DNA of 64,000 nucleotides from Roseibium aestuarii (GCF_008477545.1 NZ_VORA01000001.1:1302001-1366000), one strand, 5' to 3'; shown: positions 1 through 8,716, numbered from the stretch's first letter. Notes: generated by a model from the sequence alone, not told the origin. Made by a program: numbers and translations.

Positions 1-23
1 GAGCACACTCAGACATGAAAAAC

Positions 24-47
24 GCCGGGGCTTGCCCCGGCTTTTTT
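24..47 (+). terminator. Rho-independent terminator of a gene left of the window
   Basis: A perfect 7-bp stem (GCCGGGG / CCCCGGC) with a CTTG loop is followed by six T on the plus strand. It is also preceded by five A, so it could work in both directions. It most likely ends a plus-strand gene that lies before the window. Confidence 0.8.
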
Positions 48-205
48 GTGCCGGTCCCTGAGGCTTTTTCACAAAGAGGCTTTCGCGTTTGGCAAACGCA
101 ACGGCATGGATTGCGGGATCGAGCCCGGCAAGGACGCCGGAGAGGTTGTCGACCCTCCGAAAGGCTGTCCCCCTCTGGCACTGGCCCTCCACCGTCCGCC
201 ACCGT

Positions 206-300
206 GTCATCCCGGACGAGGCGGACGCCGAAGATCCGGGATCGGTGAGCCCGAGGCCTCTCTGTGGCTCACCGATCCCGGCTCAAGGCCGGGATGACGA
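206..300. repeat. Composite palindromic repeat, copy 1
   Basis: It starts GTCATCCCGGACGAGG and runs to ATCGGTGAGCC at 251. After a short spacer, GGCTCACCGATCCC (from 266) is the inverted copy of GGGATCGGTGAGCC. The outer ends TCATCCCGG and CCGGGATGA are also inverted copies, so the whole unit can fold as a nested hairpin. The first 46 bases recur at 808-854. Confidence 0.75.
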
Positions 301-614
301 TGGAGGGGTTCGGGCGCACATTGAGGGCGGTAGCAGGGATCGCGGGCCCCGCGCTCCGCGCCGTCTCGGCCCTGAGCCGGGACCAAACTTGCTTACGAAT
401 ATCCATCTGCGCGTTGGCGCGAGGTCCCGGATCTCCGCTTGCGCTGCGTCCGGGACCGCGGAGAGGTCGGAGTGGAAGAGTCCTGTTGCTCTCCATCGTC
501 ATCAACTCTGTTTTTTTGAAGTCGTCTCTGATCCCGGCGTTGAAGAGGGTACGGGGCGCCATGGTCGGCTTGTGGCTCACGTCATGACTCCCTCTCATGG
601 CACGGCGGCCTTTA

Positions 615-660
615 CCTCTCCCGGGACCGGGAGAGGTCGACGCGACGCGTCGGGTGAGGG
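615..660. repeat. CTCTCCCGG palindromic repeat, copy 1
   Basis: A perfect 10-bp inverted repeat (CCTCTCCCGG-GA-CCGGGAGAGG at 615-636) is followed by a TCGACGCG... arm ending GGGTGAGGG. The same palindrome and tail recur at 13432-13478, and an inverted, slightly diverged copy lies at 711-757. Confidence 0.75.
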
Positions 661-710
661 TCGACAAGGGCGTCGGGCTTGTCGCAGAGCATAGGGGAGG
701 ATGGCCTCAA

Positions 711-757
711 CCCTCACCCGGACTTTTCAGTCCGACCTCTCCCAGGCTTGGGAGAGG
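711..757. repeat. CTCTCCC palindromic repeat, inverted copy
   Basis: CCCTCACCCGGACT leads into CCTCTCCC-AGGCTT-GGGAGAGG. This is the reverse orientation of the element at 615-660 with small changes in the loop and tail. Confidence 0.65.
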
Positions 758-807
758 TAACTTGCGCCTCTTGTTAGGCGAGACAGTGCACCAGACGATT
801 TTTCTTC

Positions 808-940
808 GTCATCCCGGACGAGGGCAAGGCCCGAAGATCCGGGATCGGTGAGCCACCGGGAGTGCCGGGGCCTGCCTGAACAGCGCGGCACGGGCTGATC
901 GGTCCCGGTTCGCGCTTCCGCTTGACCGGGATGACGACGG
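808..940. repeat. Composite palindromic repeat, copy 2
   Basis: Bases 808-854 repeat 206-251 almost exactly (GTCATCCCGGACGAGG ... GATCGGTGAGCC). The right part is diverged but still ends in an ACCGGGATGACGACGG arm that pairs with the left end. No protein-coding explanation was found. Confidence 0.7.
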
Positions 941-1036
941 TGAGGGAGCGCTTGAGCGAAATGACGGCCGCCCGGAAGTGCCCAGTCTGACAGGAGCAAG
1001 GGGCGGGAACGGTGCGCGCTGCGCCACTCGATGGCC

Positions 1037-1065
1037 ATGCTCGGGCCTGTCCCGAGCATCCAGTC
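1037..1065. repeat. ATGCTCGGG hairpin repeat
   Basis: A 9-bp stem (ATGCTCGGG / CCCGAGCAT) with a CCTGT loop is followed by CCAGTC. The reverse complement of this unit, slightly diverged, recurs at 38630-38659, so this is a dispersed element and not a local terminator. Confidence 0.65.
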
Positions 1066-1138
1066 TGCCGGACCGTTGGGCTTTCAGATGAACCCCCGCC
1101 CTTGTCATCCCCGATTGAGTCGGTGTCCGCAGATCGGG

Positions 1139-1171
1139 AAAAAAAACGCCGGAGCATGGCCCCGGCGTTTT
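1139..1171 (-). terminator. Terminator of the RND efflux operon
   Basis: On the minus strand a CGCCGG / CCGGCG stem with flanking A-T pairs is followed by eight T. It lies about 40 bases past the stop codon of the RND permease gene. Confidence 0.8.
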
Positions 1172-1207
1172 CGTTTCAGATCATGGATCGGTCGACCCGG
1201 GCCCCGC

Positions 1208-4200
1208 CTATTCGGCCGCTCCCGGGAAGCCGGCATTGCCGAGCTTTTCCGGGCTGCGGGGCTGCATCGGCACCACCCGCTCGTTGCCGCTTGTGTCCGG
1301 CGCGGCGGCACTGCTTGCCGGGGGCGTGCCGCCACGGCGGAACAACCGGCGCAGGAACGGGGCCCAGACGCTCGGCAGGGCGATCATCACCGGGATCATG
1401 ATCAGCGTCAGCAGGGTGGAGAAGGCGAGGCCGGAGATCACCGCCGTCGACAGCTGCACCCACCAGAAGCCGGTGATGCCGCCCATGGCGATCTTCTGGT
1501 TGATGAAGTCCAGATTGATCTGGGTGGCCATCGGCACCAGACCGGCGATCGTGGTGATGGTCGTCAGCATGATCGGCCGGATGCGCTGCGCCGAGGTCTT
1601 CAGGATCGCGTCCAGCGGCTCCAGCCCGTCTTCCCGGAACCGGTTGTAGGTGTCGAGCAGCACGATGGCGTTGTTCACCACGATGCCGGCCAGAGCCACC
1701 ACCCCCGTTCCCGTCATGATGATGGAGAACTTCTGCCCCGTGATCAGCATGCCGAGCAGCACCCCCATCACCGACATCACCACCGTCGAGAGGGTGAGGA
1801 AGGTCTGGTAGAAGGAGTTGAACTGGGTCAGCAGGATCAGGAACATGAGCAGCAGCGAGCCGATCATGGCCTTCATCAGGAACTCGCCCGATTCCTTCTG
1901 GTCCTCGTCCGAGCCGCGGAACTTCAGGTAGACATTGTCCGGGAAGGTCTCTCCGTCGATCCAGGTCTGGATCTCGCCGACCTTCTCGGGGATGGTCGCG
2001 CCGCTCGCCGGGTCGACGGTTGCCTTGATCATCATGGAATAGAGCCCGTCGCGACGGATGATCTCCGAGACCTTCGGCGAGGCGGTGCGTTCGACGAAAT
2101 TGGCCAGCGGCACCTGTCCGAGTGGCGTCTGCAGGCGCAGCTGGTCGATCTGGCCGAGGGTGCGCTCCTCTTCCGGCAGACGCACGCGGATATCCACCTC
2201 GTCCTCGCTGTCCGCAGGCCGGTACGTGCCGATCAGCACCCCGTTGGTGACAAGCTGGACCATGGAGCCGACCGAGGCGATGGAGGCCTGATAGCGTCCG
2301 GCCTGCTCCCGGTCGATGGCGATCTGCCATTCGATGCCGGGCAGCGGGCGGTCATCCTCTTCGTCGATCAGCCCGTCCATGCCATCGAAATGGGCGCGGA
2401 CGCGACCGACCTGCTCGACCATGGCTGCATAGGAGGTGGACTTGACCTCGAGCTGGATGTCCTTGCCGGTGGGCGGGCCGCCCTCGATCTTGCGGGTTTC
2501 CACTTTGATGCCGGGCAGGGGCTCCGTGCGGGTACGGATCTCGTCGAAGATGGCCTGGGCTCGGCGCCGGCAGCAGAAGTCGTCGAGTTCCAGCGACAGC
2601 TGGCCGATCACGTCCGCCGGCTTGTCCTGCACGCCGCCGATGTCCGGTCCGCCCGAAGACGATCCGGGGGCATTGGCGGTCGCGACCACATTCTTGACGC
2701 CCTTGATCTGCAGCACCTCGCGTTCCACCCCCTGGACAAGGGTGAGGCTTTCGGCGGCCGAGAGATTGCCGCGGGCCGACACCAGCACCACCGCCTGATC
2801 CGGCTCCTCGTCGATGAAGAACTCGACGCCGGTCGGGTTGGCCGCAAAGCTGGCAAAGATCATGAAACCGCCGCCGAGCATGGCGGCAATCGTCAGGGCG
2901 CTGCCCAGCGGATTGCCGGCCAGCAGCTTCAGGGTCCGCACGTAAAGGCCGGTCATCCCGCGCACCTTGCGCACGTCGAAGCTCTCGTTGGCCGAAAGCG
3001 CCTTGGCCTCTTCCATCTCCAGCTCATGGCGGCGGGCGGCCCGCGCCCGGCTCCAGGCCACGAAGGGGCGCAGCACGAAGAAGGCGACAATGCTCGCTGC
3101 AATCGCCGCGACACCCGTGATGATCGGCTTGACGGGATTGTTCGCGAGCATCGGTGCCCCATAGGCGCTGAAGCCGACGAGGAGACCGAAGACCAGCGCC
3201 AGCAACCAGGTCGCGTTGCGGCCCATCCAGGCGGAGGCCTTGGCAAAGAGCCCGCCGGTGACCGGCAGGAAGATCATCGCCGTGATGAGCGAGGCCGACA
3301 GCACGATGATCACCGTGACCGGCAGGTAGCTCATGAACTCGCCCGCCACCCCCGGCCACATCAGCATGGGCAGGAAGGCGGCCAGCGTCGTCGCCGTGGA
3401 GGAGACGATCGGCCAGAACATCAGCTTGGCCGCACGGATATAGGCTTCCGTCGGTTCCATGCCTTCGGCCGACTTGCGGTCGGCATACTCGGCCATGACG
3501 ATGGCCCCATCCACCAGCATGCCGACGGTCAGCACAAGGCCGAACATCACCATGTTGGACACCGTGTAGCCCATGCCGGCCAGGATGAAGAAGGCGAGCA
3601 TGAAGCTGGTCGGGATCGCAAGGCCGACGAGCAGCGCGGACCGCAGGCCGAGGGCCGCGACCACCAGGATCATCACCAGGAAGATCGCGGTCATGATCGA
3701 GCTTTCCAGCGAGCCGAGCACCTCGAAGGTCTTGGTCGACTGGTCGAGCAGAATGTCCACCTTGATCGAGGAGGGCCAGCCGGCCTGTGCCGCACTGACG
3801 ACCTCGCGCACGGCGGCGTTGTTCTCGATCAGGTTCGTGCCGATCCGCTTGGTCACCTGAATGGCGATGGCCGGATTGCCGTTCACCCGCGTGTAGCTGG
3901 TGGCATCCTTGAAGGTGCGACGGATCTCCGCCACGTCGCCCAGGGTGACGACCCCTTCACCGCTCTGCTTGAGCGGCATGGAATAGACATCCTCGGCGCT
4001 GGCAACGAGCCCCGGCACCTTGACGTTGAAGCGTCCCGCGCCGCTGTCCAGGGCCCCGGCCGGGATCAGCCGGTTGTTCATGGTCAGCGTGTTGATCAGC
4101 TCCTGCTGGGAGATCGCGTAGCTCTCCAGCTTCTGGGTGTCGATCAGCACCTCGAGCAGCTCTTCCCGGTGGCCGGAAAGATCGGCCGAGCGCACCGTGT

Positions 4201-4702
4201 CGACCGCCTCGATCTCGTCCTTGAGCCGCCTCGCCAGCTGATAGAGCGTGCGTTCGGGCACCTGGCCGGAGAGCGCGACCATCATGGTCGGGAACAGGGC
4301 GAAGTTGGTCTCGGTGATCGTCGGCTCTTCCGCCTCGGACGGCAGCTTGGCCTTGGCCTGATCCACCTTGTCGCGCACGTCGGAAAGCGCCTCGTCCTTG
4401 TCGAAGGAGACGTCGAACTCCAGCACGAAGCCCGCATGGCCCTCGGAGGCAATGGCGGTCAGCTCCTTCAGCCCGTCGAGACCGCGAAGCTGGGTCTCCA
4501 TGGGGCGGACCAGAAGCCGTTCCGCATCCTCGGGCGAAATGCCCTGCTGGACGACGGAGACATAGAAGACCGGCACGTCGATGTCCGGGGATTCTTCTTT
4601 CGGAATGGCGATGTAACTGGCGATGCCCGCCAGCAGCAGGGCCAGCATGAGCACCGTGACCGTCTTGGGACGGCGCAGGATATCCTCGAGAGCTGCGATC
4701 AT
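1208..4702 (-). CDS. RND efflux transporter permease
   Basis: Inner-membrane proton-driven export pump of the resistance-nodulation-division superfamily, working with the adaptor encoded just upstream. The product is 1164 residues, longer than the usual 1020-1050. An N-terminal membrane helix precedes the first periplasmic domain, then come helices from about residue 325. There is an extra hydrophobic/charged linker in the middle (a TM pair ending in a VAWSRARAARRHELE stretch) before the second half. The start at 4702 overlaps the adaptor stop (ATGA), so the two are translationally coupled; longer upstream frames run through the adaptor gene. In TM4 the usual Asp-Asp pair reads LVDG (about residue 398) and the TM10 position of the AcrB lysine reads VVNNAI (about residue 1005), so the proton relay differs from AcrB. 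Substrate unknown. Confidence 0.93.
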   Translation of the reverse strand: MIAALEDILRRPKTVTVLMLALLLAGIASYIAIPKEESPDIDVPVFYVSVVQQGISPEDAERLLVRPMETQLRGLDGLKELTAIASEGHAGFVLEFDVSFDKDEALSDVRDKVDQAKAKLPSEAEEPTITETNFALFPTMMVALSGQVPERTLYQLARRLKDEIEAVDTVRSADLSGHREELLEVLIDTQKLESYAISQQELINTLTMNNRLIPAGALDSGAGRFNVKVPGLVASAEDVYSMPLKQSGEGVVTLGDVAEIRRTFKDATSYTRVNGNPAIAIQVTKRIGTNLIENNAAVREVVSAAQAGWPSSIKVDILLDQSTKTFEVLGSLESSIMTAIFLVMILVVAALGLRSALLVGLAIPTSFMLAFFILAGMGYTVSNMVMFGLVLTVGMLVDGAIVMAEYADRKSAEGMEPTEAYIRAAKLMFWPIVSSTATTLAAFLPMLMWPGVAGEFMSYLPVTVIIVLSASLITAMIFLPVTGGLFAKASAWMGRNATWLLALVFGLLVGFSAYGAPMLANNPVKPIITGVAAIAASIVAFFVLRPFVAWSRARAARRHELEMEEAKALSANESFDVRKVRGMTGLYVRTLKLLAGNPLGSALTIAAMLGGGFMIFASFAANPTGVEFFIDEEPDQAVVLVSARGNLSAAESLTLVQGVEREVLQIKGVKNVVATANAPGSSSGGPDIGGVQDKPADVIGQLSLELDDFCCRRRAQAIFDEIRTRTEPLPGIKVETRKIEGGPPTGKDIQLEVKSTSYAAMVEQVGRVRAHFDGMDGLIDEEDDRPLPGIEWQIAIDREQAGRYQASIASVGSMVQLVTNGVLIGTYRPADSEDEVDIRVRLPEEERTLGQIDQLRLQTPLGQVPLANFVERTASPKVSEIIRRDGLYSMMIKATVDPASGATIPEKVGEIQTWIDGETFPDNVYLKFRGSDEDQKESGEFLMKAMIGSLLLMFLILLTQFNSFYQTFLTLSTVVMSVMGVLLGMLITGQKFSIIMTGTGVVALAGIVVNNAIVLLDTYNRFREDGLEPLDAILKTSAQRIRPIMLTTITTIAGLVPMATQINLDFINQKIAMGGITGFWWVQLSTAVISGLAFSTLLTLIMIPVMIALPSVWAPFLRRLFRRGGTPPASSAAAPDTSGNERVVPMQPRSPEKLGNAGFPGAAE

Positions 4703-5802
4703 CGGGCGGCCTCCGCGGTCTTGACGATGGGCTCCACCGTCTCCCCGTCCTTCACATAGTCCTGGCCCACGGTGATGATCGTCACCGTCTCCGGCAGGCC
4801 ATCCACCCACACGCCCTGGCCTTCGTTGCCAAGGATGGTCACGGGATGGAATTCGGTGATGTTCTGGTCATTCACGGCGCGCACGCCGATCTGCCCCGCA
4901 TCATTCAGCGTCAGCATGGAGGGGGAGAGGAAATGCGCCTGGCGCGTGGGCAGCTCGATGCGGGTGAGCGCGGTCAGCCCGTCCCGGATGGCGCCGTCTG
5001 AGTTGTCCATCTCCACCTCGATGCGGAAGGTGCGGGTGTCTGCATCGGCGGCGGGGGCAATGTAGGTGACCTTGCCGGGAACAGACTGGCCGGTGATCAG
5101 GTCGACCGTCGCAGTCATGCCGAGAGACAGCTTGCCCACATTCAGCTCCGCCACCTGTCCGATGGCCGTCATCGGGTTGAAGGCAACGATGGTGGCGCAG
5201 GTGTCGCCCACATTGAGGCGCGCGCCCACATCGGCCATCGGGCTTTCAATGACCCCGGAAATCGGCGCCCGCACCTGGGTGCGGTCGAGTTCCAGTTCCG
5301 CTTCCTCGACACGGGCGCGGGCCGCATCCAGCGCCGCCTGCTGGGCGGCAAGGGTGGTCTGCGCCGTGAACCCGCTCTGGGACAGCTTGTCGGCAGCCTT
5401 GTAGTTCAGCTGGGCCTGCGCCAGCATCGCCTTGGCCTCGGCCACATTGGCCTCGCGCGTGCCCACATCCATCCGGCAGAGCACGTCACCGGCTTCAACC
5501 CGGGCACCGGAACGGGCAGGGCGCTCGTTGACCACCGCAGCCGTTTCCGCCCGCACGGCGACCTTGGCATGGGCCTCGGTGCGCCCGCGGATCTCCAGCA
5601 AGCTGAGGCGCGCCTGGGCGCTGACGGGCAGCACCTCCACCTTGAAGAGGGTTCCCTGGCTGTCCTGCTGGCGTTCGGCTGGCGGCGGGGTGCCGTTGGC
5701 ACTGTCCTCCTGGCCGCCCCGCACGATCGTGCCGGTGGCCATCCAGGTGGCGACCGCTCCGGTCATGGCGAGGGCGAGAACATAGGAAAACTTGAAATGC
5801 AT
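4699..5802 (-). CDS. RND efflux periplasmic adaptor (HlyD/MFP family)
   Basis: Membrane-fusion protein that links the RND permease to an outer-membrane channel. It has 367 residues. The N-terminus has one hydrophobic segment (YVLALAMTGAVATWMATG) as signal or anchor. It is followed by the biotinyl-lipoyl-like half (EVLPVSAQARL ... RAETAAVV), a coiled-coil hairpin rich in Ala/Gln/Glu (about 120-175, AKAMLAQAQLNYKAADKLSQ) and the second lipoyl half (RAPISGVIESPMADVGARL). It sits 30 bases after padR and overlaps the permease by 4 bases. No outer-membrane factor gene is present in the window, so a channel encoded elsewhere is inferred. Confidence 0.92.
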   Translation of the reverse strand: MHFKFSYVLALAMTGAVATWMATGTIVRGGQEDSANGTPPPAERQQDSQGTLFKVEVLPVSAQARLSLLEIRGRTEAHAKVAVRAETAAVVNERPARSGARVEAGDVLCRMDVGTREANVAEAKAMLAQAQLNYKAADKLSQSGFTAQTTLAAQQAALDAARARVEEAELELDRTQVRAPISGVIESPMADVGARLNVGDTCATIVAFNPMTAIGQVAELNVGKLSLGMTATVDLITGQSVPGKVTYIAPAADADTRTFRIEVEMDNSDGAIRDGLTALTRIELPTRQAHFLSPSMLTLNDAGQIGVRAVNDQNITEFHPVTILGNEGQGVWVDGLPETVTIITVGQDYVKDGETVEPIVKTAEAAR

Positions 5803-5832
5803 GGGCGGATGTCTCCGAAAATGGTCGGCGCG

Positions 5833-6459
5833 CTACTCGGCAGCCTGGGCCGGGGAACCGGCAGTGTTCACGGGGGAAGAAGAGGACGGGGCGGCGGCGT
5901 GATCGCGCCGCTCGTCCCGGACAAGGGGGGCAGGGCTCTCCCGCCCGGCCATGGCGAGCAGCTCGTCGCCGTGCTGGGCCAGATAGGCGAGGGAAAACTC
6001 CATGCAGGCAATGCCGAAGGCCCGCGTCCAGCGGGAGGGGCCATGGTCGCAGTCGCCGTCGTGTGCTTGCAGGATCGCCAGTTCGTCGTTGAGATGCTGC
6101 CGGCGCCGGGCAATGGCCATCGACAGGGTGTCCCGGTCCAGGTTTTCGGCGCAGAGGGCGGTCAGCAGGAAGGGCGAGCGGAACCGGTCCGGTTCCGGCG
6201 GTTCGCGCAGCTCCTCCACCAGCGCGGCCCGGCCGGCCTCGGTGATTGCATAGATCTTGCGGGTCGGCTTGCCGCGCTGTGGCTCCTCGCGCAGGCTGAC
6301 GAGGCCTTCCCGCTCCAGTTTCGCGAGGGTCGGATAGATCGATCCGTAGCTGGCATCATCGAAATAGCTGAAGCGGCCGGAGGTGGATTCCTTGCGGATC
6401 TCGTATCCGGTCGCCTCGCCGAAACTCAGGATCGCAAGGCACAGGCTGCGTACGCTCAT
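5833..6459 (-). CDS. PadR-family transcriptional regulator
   Basis: DNA-binding repressor likely controlling its own operon with the RND pump. It has 208 residues from the ATG at 6459, which has an AGGAG ribosome-binding site 9-12 bases upstream; the longer in-frame start at 6555 has no such site. The N-terminal winged helix shows the PadR hallmarks: SFGEATGYEI at the start, SYGSIYPTLAKLEREGLV for recognition helix and wing, and a PTRKIYAITEAGRAAL strand. The C-terminal PadR/Vir-type helical domain (about 90-175) is followed by a low-complexity Ser/Pro/Ala tail. Ligand unknown. Confidence 0.9.
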   Translation of the reverse strand: MSVRSLCLAILSFGEATGYEIRKESTSGRFSYFDDASYGSIYPTLAKLEREGLVSLREEPQRGKPTRKIYAITEAGRAALVEELREPPEPDRFRSPFLLTALCAENLDRDTLSMAIARRRQHLNDELAILQAHDGDCDHGPSRWTRAFGIACMEFSLAYLAQHGDELLAMAGRESPAPLVRDERRDHAAAPSSSSPVNTAGSPAQAAE

Positions 6460-6871
6460 GTCACTCTGCTCCTGCCGACGGTCTTGCGCCGGCGATGCCA
6501 GCGGCTTGCATAGGATGGGTCTTCGCATCCGGTCGAGACGGGGTTGCCAAGGCACAGGCCCCCGCGCGCGAGACGTGAGTGCTCATGTCTCGAAACGGTA
6601 TATCGCATATCTATATATGCACCGCTCGTGCGACAAGGGCGTGACGTCGGGTTTTTTAACGAAGAGAGAGTGGTGGCGTGAGGCTGGCGTCTGGCGGTGC
6701 GGAACGGATCCCTGAGCCGTCTACGCAGAAACCACTGCGCTAAACTGTCAGCTTGTGCGGTTGCGCGTCTCGTCCTAGCGTAGTGCGTGGGTCTTTCGCA
6801 ATCGCTCCTGCGTCCCTTCACGCGAGTGTGAGCAAGGGGCCCGTCAGTACCAGTTTCGGGAGGCCATCCCC
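6460..6871. other. Intergenic region between padR and a membrane-protein gene
   Basis: Gene-free divergent interval of about 410 bases. The left third is AT-rich and holds the palindrome at 6605-6620. The remainder shows nothing recognisable; minus-strand frames here have no ribosome-binding site and no family resemblance. Confidence 0.6.
6605..6620. promoter_or_regulatory. Candidate PadR operator
   Basis: Perfect inverted repeat GCATAT-CTAT-ATATGC in a TATA-rich island (TATATCGCATATCTATATAT), about 145 bases upstream of padR. On the minus strand TATATA and GATATA resemble -10 elements, so a bound dimer would block the padR-adaptor-permease promoter. PadR proteins commonly bind short AT-rich palindromes; the assignment to this regulator is inference. 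Confidence 0.5.
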
Positions 6872-7300
6872 ATGAGCGCGTTTCTGCATGACGAGAGCCG
6901 GAAGTCCGGCCAGAGCCTGAAGCCTTCTGCACCCGCAAATCCGCTCTTGCGCCTTCTGGCAGTCAACGGCGCGGCCGGGGTCGCGATTTCCCTGCTCATG
7001 CTGGCCGGGCTTCTGGCCGCCGATGTGGGCCATCTGCGCAGTCTCATCGTGGCCGCCCAGGATCCGGTCGTGCCCCTCGTGCTTCTCGCCGGCGGCCTGA
7101 TCGTGACCATGACCTCCGTCGTCATGGGCACTGCCATCATGATGCTCGGGTCGTCCGACGAGGACAGCGGCGACCGCAAGGGCCGTGGTCGCCGGTCCAT
7201 GACCCTGCTCGAGACCCTCATTCCTCACCGCCAGCCGAAACTCGTGCCGGTGCCCGTGCGCGTGACCGCCGGACGCAGGCAGACCGACCGCCGGGCCTGA
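6872..7300 (+). CDS. Small two-helix membrane protein, unknown function
   Basis: 142 residues, preceded by a GGGAGG ribosome-binding site. Two hydrophobic segments are visible, about residues 27-50 (LLRLLAVNGAAGVAISLLML) and 65-90 (VVPLVLLAGGLIVTMTSVVM), joined by a short loop. The Arg-rich C-terminal tail (DRKGRGRRS and later RVTAGRRQTDRRA) is probably cytoplasmic. I do not recognise a family. Coding is supported by the ribosome-binding site, codon use and sensible topology. Confidence 0.7.
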   Translation: MSAFLHDESRKSGQSLKPSAPANPLLRLLAVNGAAGVAISLLMLAGLLAADVGHLRSLIVAAQDPVVPLVLLAGGLIVTMTSVVMGTAIMMLGSSDEDSGDRKGRGRRSMTLLETLIPHRQPKLVPVPVRVTAGRRQTDRRA

Positions 7301-7392
7301 AAGCTCCGGCGCGCGCCTTGCGGTCATGGTTTCGGGAATGACGGGAAAAGAGCGGCCGTTCGCCAGTGCCTGGGATTCGCGTGATCCGGGGA

Positions 7393-7569
7393 TCAGTTCA
7401 GGCTGGCAGCGGCAGGCGCAGGTCCTGCGACGGTGACCATCGGCAGGGCGCCTGAGGTGAGGCGTCCGGCAAGGGCCTGATGGCTTGCATTGGTCGGGGT
7501 CGGGTCTGCCATGAACGCCATGCTGACGGCGGTCACCATGAACAGCAGCCCGGTCGGAACCAGTTTCAT
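7393..7569 (-). CDS. Secreted microprotein, 58 residues
   Basis: Below the usual gene-finder length cut-off. ATG at 7569 has a strong AGGAG site 8 bases upstream (7578-7582 on the plus strand), and the frame ends in TGA at 7393. The N-terminus looks like a signal peptide (MKLVPTGLLFMVTAVSMAFMA), followed by a short polar, Ala/Pro-rich mature part ending APAAASLN. No family recognised. The downstream puuE lies on the other strand, so this gene stands alone. Confidence 0.6.
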   Translation of the reverse strand: MKLVPTGLLFMVTAVSMAFMADPTPTNASHQALAGRLTSGALPMVTVAGPAPAAASLN

Positions 7570-7780
7570 TGTTAAAACTCCTAGTGCTGAAGCGCCTTCT
7601 ATCAGCCGGCCTCAAAGACTTCGCAAAGCTCCACGCTAAAATTTGAACCAAACTTTGGACAAATCGCGGGAATCCGCCATTTCCGCCAGGTCCGGGCCTT
7701 CGCGCCCCTGCCGCCTCTTGCAATGCAGCAGGGCTTGGGGTTTTCTGATTTCTCCAACCGTTAGAGAGACTTCAGCCCCC

Positions 7781-8716
7781 ATGACCTCCGACATGACCTC
7801 CGACTATCCGCGCGACATGCTCGGCTACGGCCGCACCACTCCCGATCCGAAATGGCCCGGCGGCGCCAATGTCGCCGTTCAGTTCGTGCTGAATTACGAA
7901 GAGGGTGGGGAAAACAACATTCTCCATGGGGATGCGGCCTCCGAGGCCTTCCTGTCCGAGATCACCGGGGCGCAGCCCTGGGTCGGCAAGCGCCACTGGA
8001 ACATGGAGAGCATTTACGAATACGGCTCCCGCGCCGGGTTCTGGCGCCTGTGGCGCATGTTCACCGGTCGCGCCATTCCGGTCACGGTCTACGGGGTCGC
8101 CACGGCTCTTGCGCGCAACCCGGAAGCGGTCGCCGCCATGAAGGAAGCCGACTGGGAAATCGCCTCCCACGGGCTGAAGTGGGTCGAATATGCCGACATG
8201 CCCGAGGAGATCGAGCGCGAACACATGCGCGAGGCCATCCGCATCCACGAGGAAGTCACCGGCTCCCGTCCGCTCGGCTGGTACACCGGCCGCTGCTCCA
8301 TGCAGACCCAGAAGCTGGTGATGGAGGAGGGCGGGTTCCTCTATGACAGCGACAGCTATGCGGACGATCTGCCCTACTGGGTCGACGGCCCCAACGGCGA
8401 CCATCTGGTGATCCCCTACACCCTCGACAGCAACGACATGCGCTTCGCTGCCATTCAGGGCTTCAACTCGGGCGACCAGTTCTTCGCCTATCTGAAGGAT
8501 GCTTTCGACGTGCTCTACAAGGAGGGCGAGGAGGGCGCACCGAAGATGCTGAACATCGGTCTTCACTGCCGTCTGGTCGGCCGTCCGGGGCGCGCTGCGG
8601 CCCTTGCCCGCTTCCTCGACTACGTCCAGTCCCACGAGAAGGTCTGGCTGCCCCGGCGCATCGACATCGCCTGGCACTGGCATGCCCATCACGCCCGGGG
8701 CTCCCAGGGCGAGTAA
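7781..8716 (+). CDS. puuE: Allantoinase PuuE (polysaccharide-deacetylase family)
   Basis: Cofactor-independent allantoinase of purine/ureide breakdown, hydrolysing allantoin to allantoate in the cytoplasm. It has 311 residues from the ATG at 7781, preceded by AGAGAG; the in-frame extension upstream has no family similarity. The fold is the NodB-type barrel. The family signature NYEEGGE is near residue 37, HWNMESIYEYGSR follows, GWYTGRCS is near residue 165, and the C-terminal metal-region block WLPRRIDIAWHWHAHH is present. Other ureide genes are not in the window, so it appears as an isolated pathway gene. Confidence 0.9.
   Translation: MTSDMTSDYPRDMLGYGRTTPDPKWPGGANVAVQFVLNYEEGGENNILHGDAASEAFLSEITGAQPWVGKRHWNMESIYEYGSRAGFWRLWRMFTGRAIPVTVYGVATALARNPEAVAAMKEADWEIASHGLKWVEYADMPEEIEREHMREAIRIHEEVTGSRPLGWYTGRCSMQTQKLVMEEGGFLYDSDSYADDLPYWVDGPNGDHLVIPYTLDSNDMRFAAIQGFNSGDQFFAYLKDAFDVLYKEGEEGAPKMLNIGLHCRLVGRPGRAAALARFLDYVQSHEKVWLPRRIDIAWHWHAHHARGSQGE

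Larger units (their letters stand above)
48..1136. other. Gene-free repeat-rich interval
   Basis: About 1.1 kb with no convincing gene on either strand. The short open frames here overlap each other in several frames and simply translate the palindromic repeats. The stretch holds two copies of a composite palindromic element (206-300 and 808-940), two copies of an inverted CTCTCCC element (615-660 and 711-757) and one ATGCTCGGG hairpin (1037-1065). It looks like a landing zone for small interspersed repeats between two transcription units. Confidence 0.7.

Noticed and set aside
206-1065. Possible CRISPR array from repeated blocks
   Set aside because: Only two copies far apart, variable spacing, and strong nested palindromes; no cas genes.
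1031-4759. 1242-codon plus-strand open frame opposite the RND permease
   Set aside because: It is the antisense of the RND gene; the translation is His/Arg/Gly-rich without domains, a usual effect of high GC at third positions.
6456-6938. 160-codon minus-strand frame upstream of padR
   Set aside because: No ribosome-binding site, atypical residue mix, and it crosses the candidate operator.
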